From UBA6244 sp041582875 (lineage in GTDB: Bacteria > Bacteroidota > Bacteroidia > Bacteroidales > F082): 64,000 nt of DNA. The stretch spans positions 4,679 through 68,678 of the forward strand of contig JBFHGX010000004.1 in assembly GCA_041582875.1 (NCBI GenBank). Reading direction: 5' to 3'. The notes under the pieces were generated by a model. It made no database searches. It was not told the DNA's origin and worked only from the letters and a program-made list of their open reading frames with translations. A program made the translations under genes and the position numbers. Shown in pieces: positions 61,166-64,000 of the stretch. Within the stretch, counting starts at the first letter, position 1. The number at the start of each line of letters is the position of its first letter.

Positions 61166-63961
61166 TTACTTGCTCTCCAGTGCTTCAATTTTCATTTTAA
61201 GTTTCTCGTTTTCAGCAGCCAACTCCTGCACAGCCTTCACCAAAGGCACCACAAATTCGGCATAACGCAAACCGTAGTGGTCATTTTCGTTTTTGGGTGC
61301 ATCAATACCGCTGAATTCGTATCCTAATTGTTGGGCTACCTCCTCCACTTCCTGAGCAATAAAACCGCTTTGGCGGATGGCAGATTTTTCTGACATGGCT
61401 TGTTGATCCGTGCTTTGGCTTTCAACCCCTAGAAAACTGCTTAGTTGTTGTACATCAAGGTTATAGGTCACCGGACGAAGTTTCAGGATAAAATCCAGTC
61501 CGCTCACATCTTCGCGGATATTGTTCTTAAAACGCTGATCGCTCACATTGGTCCAGGCAGCATAGCCGCCTATACTCGTAACAGAAGCATTACCTATGCG
61601 TACCATGTTGCTAGCGGTGGTGGTGGCTTCGTTTCCCACTGCAGTGGTATTGGAAAAGTTGGCGCCACTGGGGCCACAGTTATAACCCAGTGCCGTATTG
61701 TTACTTCCGGTGGTATTGCTATACATGGTGCGATAACCGATGGCGGTGTTGTAACTCCCTGAACTATTGTTATAAAGAGCAGCATAACCAGTTGCCGTAT
61801 TGCGTTCGCCATTGCTGAAGTAAAGCGAACGTCCACCGAAGGCCGTATTGTATTGTCCCGAACTGTTGAAAGCCAATGAGTAGAACCCGACGGCGGTGTT
61901 GTAGTGACCATTAAAATTAGAACCCAGTGAAAAAACGCCCACACCTACATTGTTTGTCCCCGATTCGTTAAAACTTAATGTTTCATGACCCACAGCCGTA
62001 TTATTATCACCTATTCGGTTTAATGTAAGCGAGTGATATCCAATCGCCGTATTCTTGCTTCCATTGGCATTCAATTCCAAAGAATTACATCCCAACGCTG
62101 TATTGTACTCTCCGCCTGTATTATCGTTTAAGGCGTAATCACCGATACCAATATTGCCGTAACTTTGGTTACTCCATCCAGCCCAATTTCCCAAGAATAG
62201 TCCATTGAAGTTATCACGTTTGCCGTCGCTCAACTCATCAATGGAATTGGCACCGCCATCATTCGCCTCCCACGTTGCATTTCCATGCTCATCGCTGGTA
62301 AGTACTTTGTTGGCTCCGGGATTGCCACCGGTAATACGCACCACACCGTTAAAAAACAAGGAGTCGTTGGCAAAATCGCCACCAATAAGGGGGGTATTTG
62401 AGGAGGAGTTTTCTATGTATAGTTTATCGTCATCGCTTTCGAAATAACCAGCCTGAAAGCCAATTAATACATTACCTGTTTTGCCATGAGCATATGATCC
62501 ATAACCGGATTCAAAACCAACAATGGTATTTCTACTTCCAGTTAGATTATAATAATCGGCTCCACTTCCAATACATACATTATAATCACCTGTGGTATTC
62601 GATGCAGCAACTTCATTTCCTATGACAGTATTGTAGTCTCCTGTTTGACTGGCCGTTAATGCACTCCGACCAATGGAAGTATTAAAAGAACCTGATGTAT
62701 TGCTTTCGGAGGCACGCATACCAAAGGCTGTGTTATTATGTCCAACGGTATTAAATCTCAATGCCCAGGTACCAACCCCTGTATTCGAGTTTCCACTTGT
62801 GTTAGAATACATAGCATTATACCCTATTCCTGTGTTAAAATTATTTCCATCATCAACATCTCCGGCTTCATTACCTAAAAACAAGCTACCCTCATCTTGA
62901 ATACCATCACTTAACTCATCTATTGAAGTAGCCCCACCATCATTCGCTTCCCAGGTGGCATTTCCATTGGCATCGCTGGTAAGTACTTTGTTGGCTCCGG
63001 GGTTGCCTCCTGTAATGCGCACCACACCATTAAAAAACAGCGAATCGTTGGCAAAATCGCCACCGATGAGGGGGGTTGAAGAACTCGAATTTTCGATATA
63101 AAGTTTGTTGTCACTAGTTTCATTGTAACCAGCCAGATAACCGAGAAAGACACTACCGCTTTTGCTGTGCAATGCTGTTCCCCTTCCAGCCATATATCCT
63201 AAAATTGTATTTTGACTTCCTTCTTGATTATTTTCATCACTAAAGGATCCAATACAAACATTTTTAAAACCTGAAGTTGATGACCTGGCTGCAGACGAAC
63301 CTATGGCAATATTATTAATGCCTGTAGAATTAGTATAAAGCGCTTCACTTCCAATGGCCGTATTATCAGCTCCGGTTATGATTCCTCGCATAGCGGAATA
63401 ACCAATGGCAGTGTTTCTTAACCCACTTATATTGTTTCTTAAACTATTAGCGCCCGTTGCCGTATTCCACTGCCCACTAGCGTTGCGATTTAATGAAGAA
63501 TAACCTATGGCAGTATTCGAATTTCCACTTGTATTATCGTAAAACGCAAAGACGCCAATAGCCGTATTAGCATTAGAACCAGCATCATTGACTCCCACGC
63601 CACTTCCTAAAAATAAACTACTGCCGTCACTAATAACATCACTCAACTCATCCAACTCACTTGCTCCTGCCACTGACGTCCCTATTTGTTGCCATTCAGC
63701 GGAAGTGCCATGGAAATACCAAAAACTATTGGTAGTCGTATCAAAAACCAAAAGTCCGGAGGCGGGGTTAACAATGGCCGTTCTTTCGGCAGTAGTCATT
63801 CGGGGAATAAGTATTCCTTTGTTGTTTGAACTTACTTCAAGCATGGCCGAAGCATGGGCCGCATCACCGGTAGTATTGATGGCGACTTGTGCCCGTGCTA
63901 TGGTGACGAGGGTCATCAGGCCAATTAACAAGGTTATTCCGGGTCGAATTTTATAGTACAT
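61166..63961 (-). CDS. Secreted NTAIG-repeat protein (C) with S74 self-cleaving chaperone domain
   Basis: The 931-residue protein has a signal peptide (from the ATG at 63961, or 63976) and the same N-terminal module as its paralogs (VAINTTGDAAHASAMLEVSSNNKGILIPRMTTAERT). Three head-repeat tracts are separated by near-identical linkers (SSxTPLIGGDFANDSLFFNGVVRI...). The last 125 residues are a peptidase S74 intramolecular chaperone: SDQRFKNNI carries the Ser-Lys dyad (Ser codon 61541-61543; Lys five residues on), followed by SGFIAQEVEEVAQQLGY and a coiled-coil tail. S74 domains drive trimer folding and then cut themselves off, so the mature fibre is probably a trimer. Confidence 0.85.
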   Translation of the reverse strand: MYYKIRPGITLLIGLMTLVTIARAQVAINTTGDAAHASAMLEVSSNNKGILIPRMTTAERTAIVNPASGLLVFDTTTNSFWYFHGTSAEWQQIGTSVAGASELDELSDVISDGSSLFLGSGVGVNDAGSNANTAIGVFAFYDNTSGNSNTAIGYSSLNRNASGQWNTATGANSLRNNISGLRNTAIGYSAMRGIITGADNTAIGSEALYTNSTGINNIAIGSSAARSSTSGFKNVCIGSFSDENNQEGSQNTILGYMAGRGTALHSKSGSVFLGYLAGYNETSDNKLYIENSSSSTPLIGGDFANDSLFFNGVVRITGGNPGANKVLTSDANGNATWEANDGGATSIDELSDGIQDEGSLFLGNEAGDVDDGNNFNTGIGYNAMYSNTSGNSNTGVGTWALRFNTVGHNNTAFGMRASESNTSGSFNTSIGRSALTASQTGDYNTVIGNEVAASNTTGDYNVCIGSGADYYNLTGSRNTIVGFESGYGSYAHGKTGNVLIGFQAGYFESDDDKLYIENSSSNTPLIGGDFANDSLFFNGVVRITGGNPGANKVLTSDEHGNATWEANDGGANSIDELSDGKRDNFNGLFLGNWAGWSNQSYGNIGIGDYALNDNTGGEYNTALGCNSLELNANGSKNTAIGYHSLTLNRIGDNNTAVGHETLSFNESGTNNVGVGVFSLGSNFNGHYNTAVGFYSLAFNSSGQYNTAFGGRSLYFSNGERNTATGYAALYNNSSGSYNTAIGYRTMYSNTTGSNNTALGYNCGPSGANFSNTTAVGNEATTTASNMVRIGNASVTSIGGYAAWTNVSDQRFKNNIREDVSGLDFILKLRPVTYNLDVQQLSSFLGVESQSTDQQAMSEKSAIRQSGFIAQEVEEVAQQLGYEFSGIDAPKNENDHYGLRYAEFVVPLVKAVQELAAENEKLKMKIEALESK
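62257..63076. repeat. Two 139-base near-identical segments inside the NTAIG gene (C)
   Basis: Bases 62257-62395 and 62938-63076 align without gaps with about 16 differences. They encode the linker between head-repeat tracts and show that the gene grew by internal duplication or exchanges between its own modules. Confidence 0.8.
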
Positions 63962-63990
63962 AGTAGTCAATTTCAATGATTTTTCAAGGG

Positions 63991-63998
63991 CAAAAATA
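63991..63998 (-). promoter_or_regulatory. -7 box of the NTAIG gene (C)
   Basis: TATTTTTG on the minus strand is a perfect -7 match, 29 bases upstream of the ATG at 63961. The -33 element would lie outside the window. Confidence 0.5.
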
Positions 63999-64000
63999 GG

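Noticed and set aside
1..64000. tRNA, rRNA, CRISPR arrays, insertion sequences, prophage or defence genes
   Set aside because: No cloverleaf sequence, repeat-spacer pattern, transposase, integrase or nuclease gene was found on reading the gaps and the protein set.

Overview
The window is chromosomal DNA from a member of the Bacteroidota, most likely a free-living relative of the Marinilabiliales/Bacteroidales; genus and species cannot be read from it. The signs are type IX secretion C-terminal sorting domains on two secreted proteins, many short lipoproteins with an SC/AC/GC lipobox, Bacteroidota-only families (DUF6029, Omp28, DUF4136, zinc-ligand-less TraR/DksA), and promoters of the Bacteroidota type (a TAnnTTTG -7 box, sometimes with an upstream TTG/TTTG). 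In several places the -7 box lies inside the longest open frame and therefore fixes a shorter start.

Layout. 1-6.3 kb: the 3' end of a T9SS-secreted protein, a lipoprotein, a LuxE-like acyl-protein synthetase, a PIF1-HRDC-HTH helicase followed by a TMEM175-type channel, and a lipocalin-like lipoprotein. 6.3-17.2 kb: apolipoprotein N-acyltransferase (lnt), a 7TMR-DISM hybrid histidine kinase, a C-terminal processing protease, a T9SS arylsulfotransferase and a LamG/LruC lipoprotein. 17.3-25.4 kb: ileS, a DksA-like gene, lspA, a radical SAM enzyme, two cell-envelope genes and a di-heme cytochrome c peroxidase. 25.5-31 kb: DAHP synthase/chorismate mutase, mannose-6-phosphate isomerase and the trio TlpA-like / DUF6029 barrel / Omp28 lipoprotein. 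31-38 kb, mostly minus strand: a racemase with a GNAT partner, two envelope proteins, a BaiN-type flavoprotein, a lipid kinase and a glycosyltransferase. 38-47.2 kb: an MsbA-like ABC exporter, a methionine/threonine operon (metZ-metX-thrA) behind a SAM-I riboswitch, and an M3 peptidase lipoprotein. 47.2-50.1 kb: a tandem DUF4136 pair, an FKBP lipoprotein and a repeat-rich, gene-poor stretch.

50.1-64 kb is the most distinctive part. It carries three large secreted beta-solenoid proteins built from about 17-residue 'NTAIG' head repeats, each with a different C-terminal module (one is an S74 self-cleaving chaperone with an intact Ser-Lys pair), interleaved with two Asp-box (BNR) propeller proteins. 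The four plus-strand genes look like one operon. A 20-base element followed by a hairpin occurs three times here, each time just past the end of a gene or presumed transcription unit and in its sense. Two facing copies bracket a decayed membrane-protein pseudogene with one frameshift and two in-frame stops.

How the genes work together: lspA and lnt mature the many lipoproteins seen here; thrA, metX and metZ carry aspartate to homocysteine under S-adenosylmethionine control; the TlpA/DUF6029/Omp28 trio carries a cysteine pair in every member and suggests an envelope thiol or metal pathway. No rRNA, tRNA, CRISPR array, prophage or intact insertion sequence was recognised.
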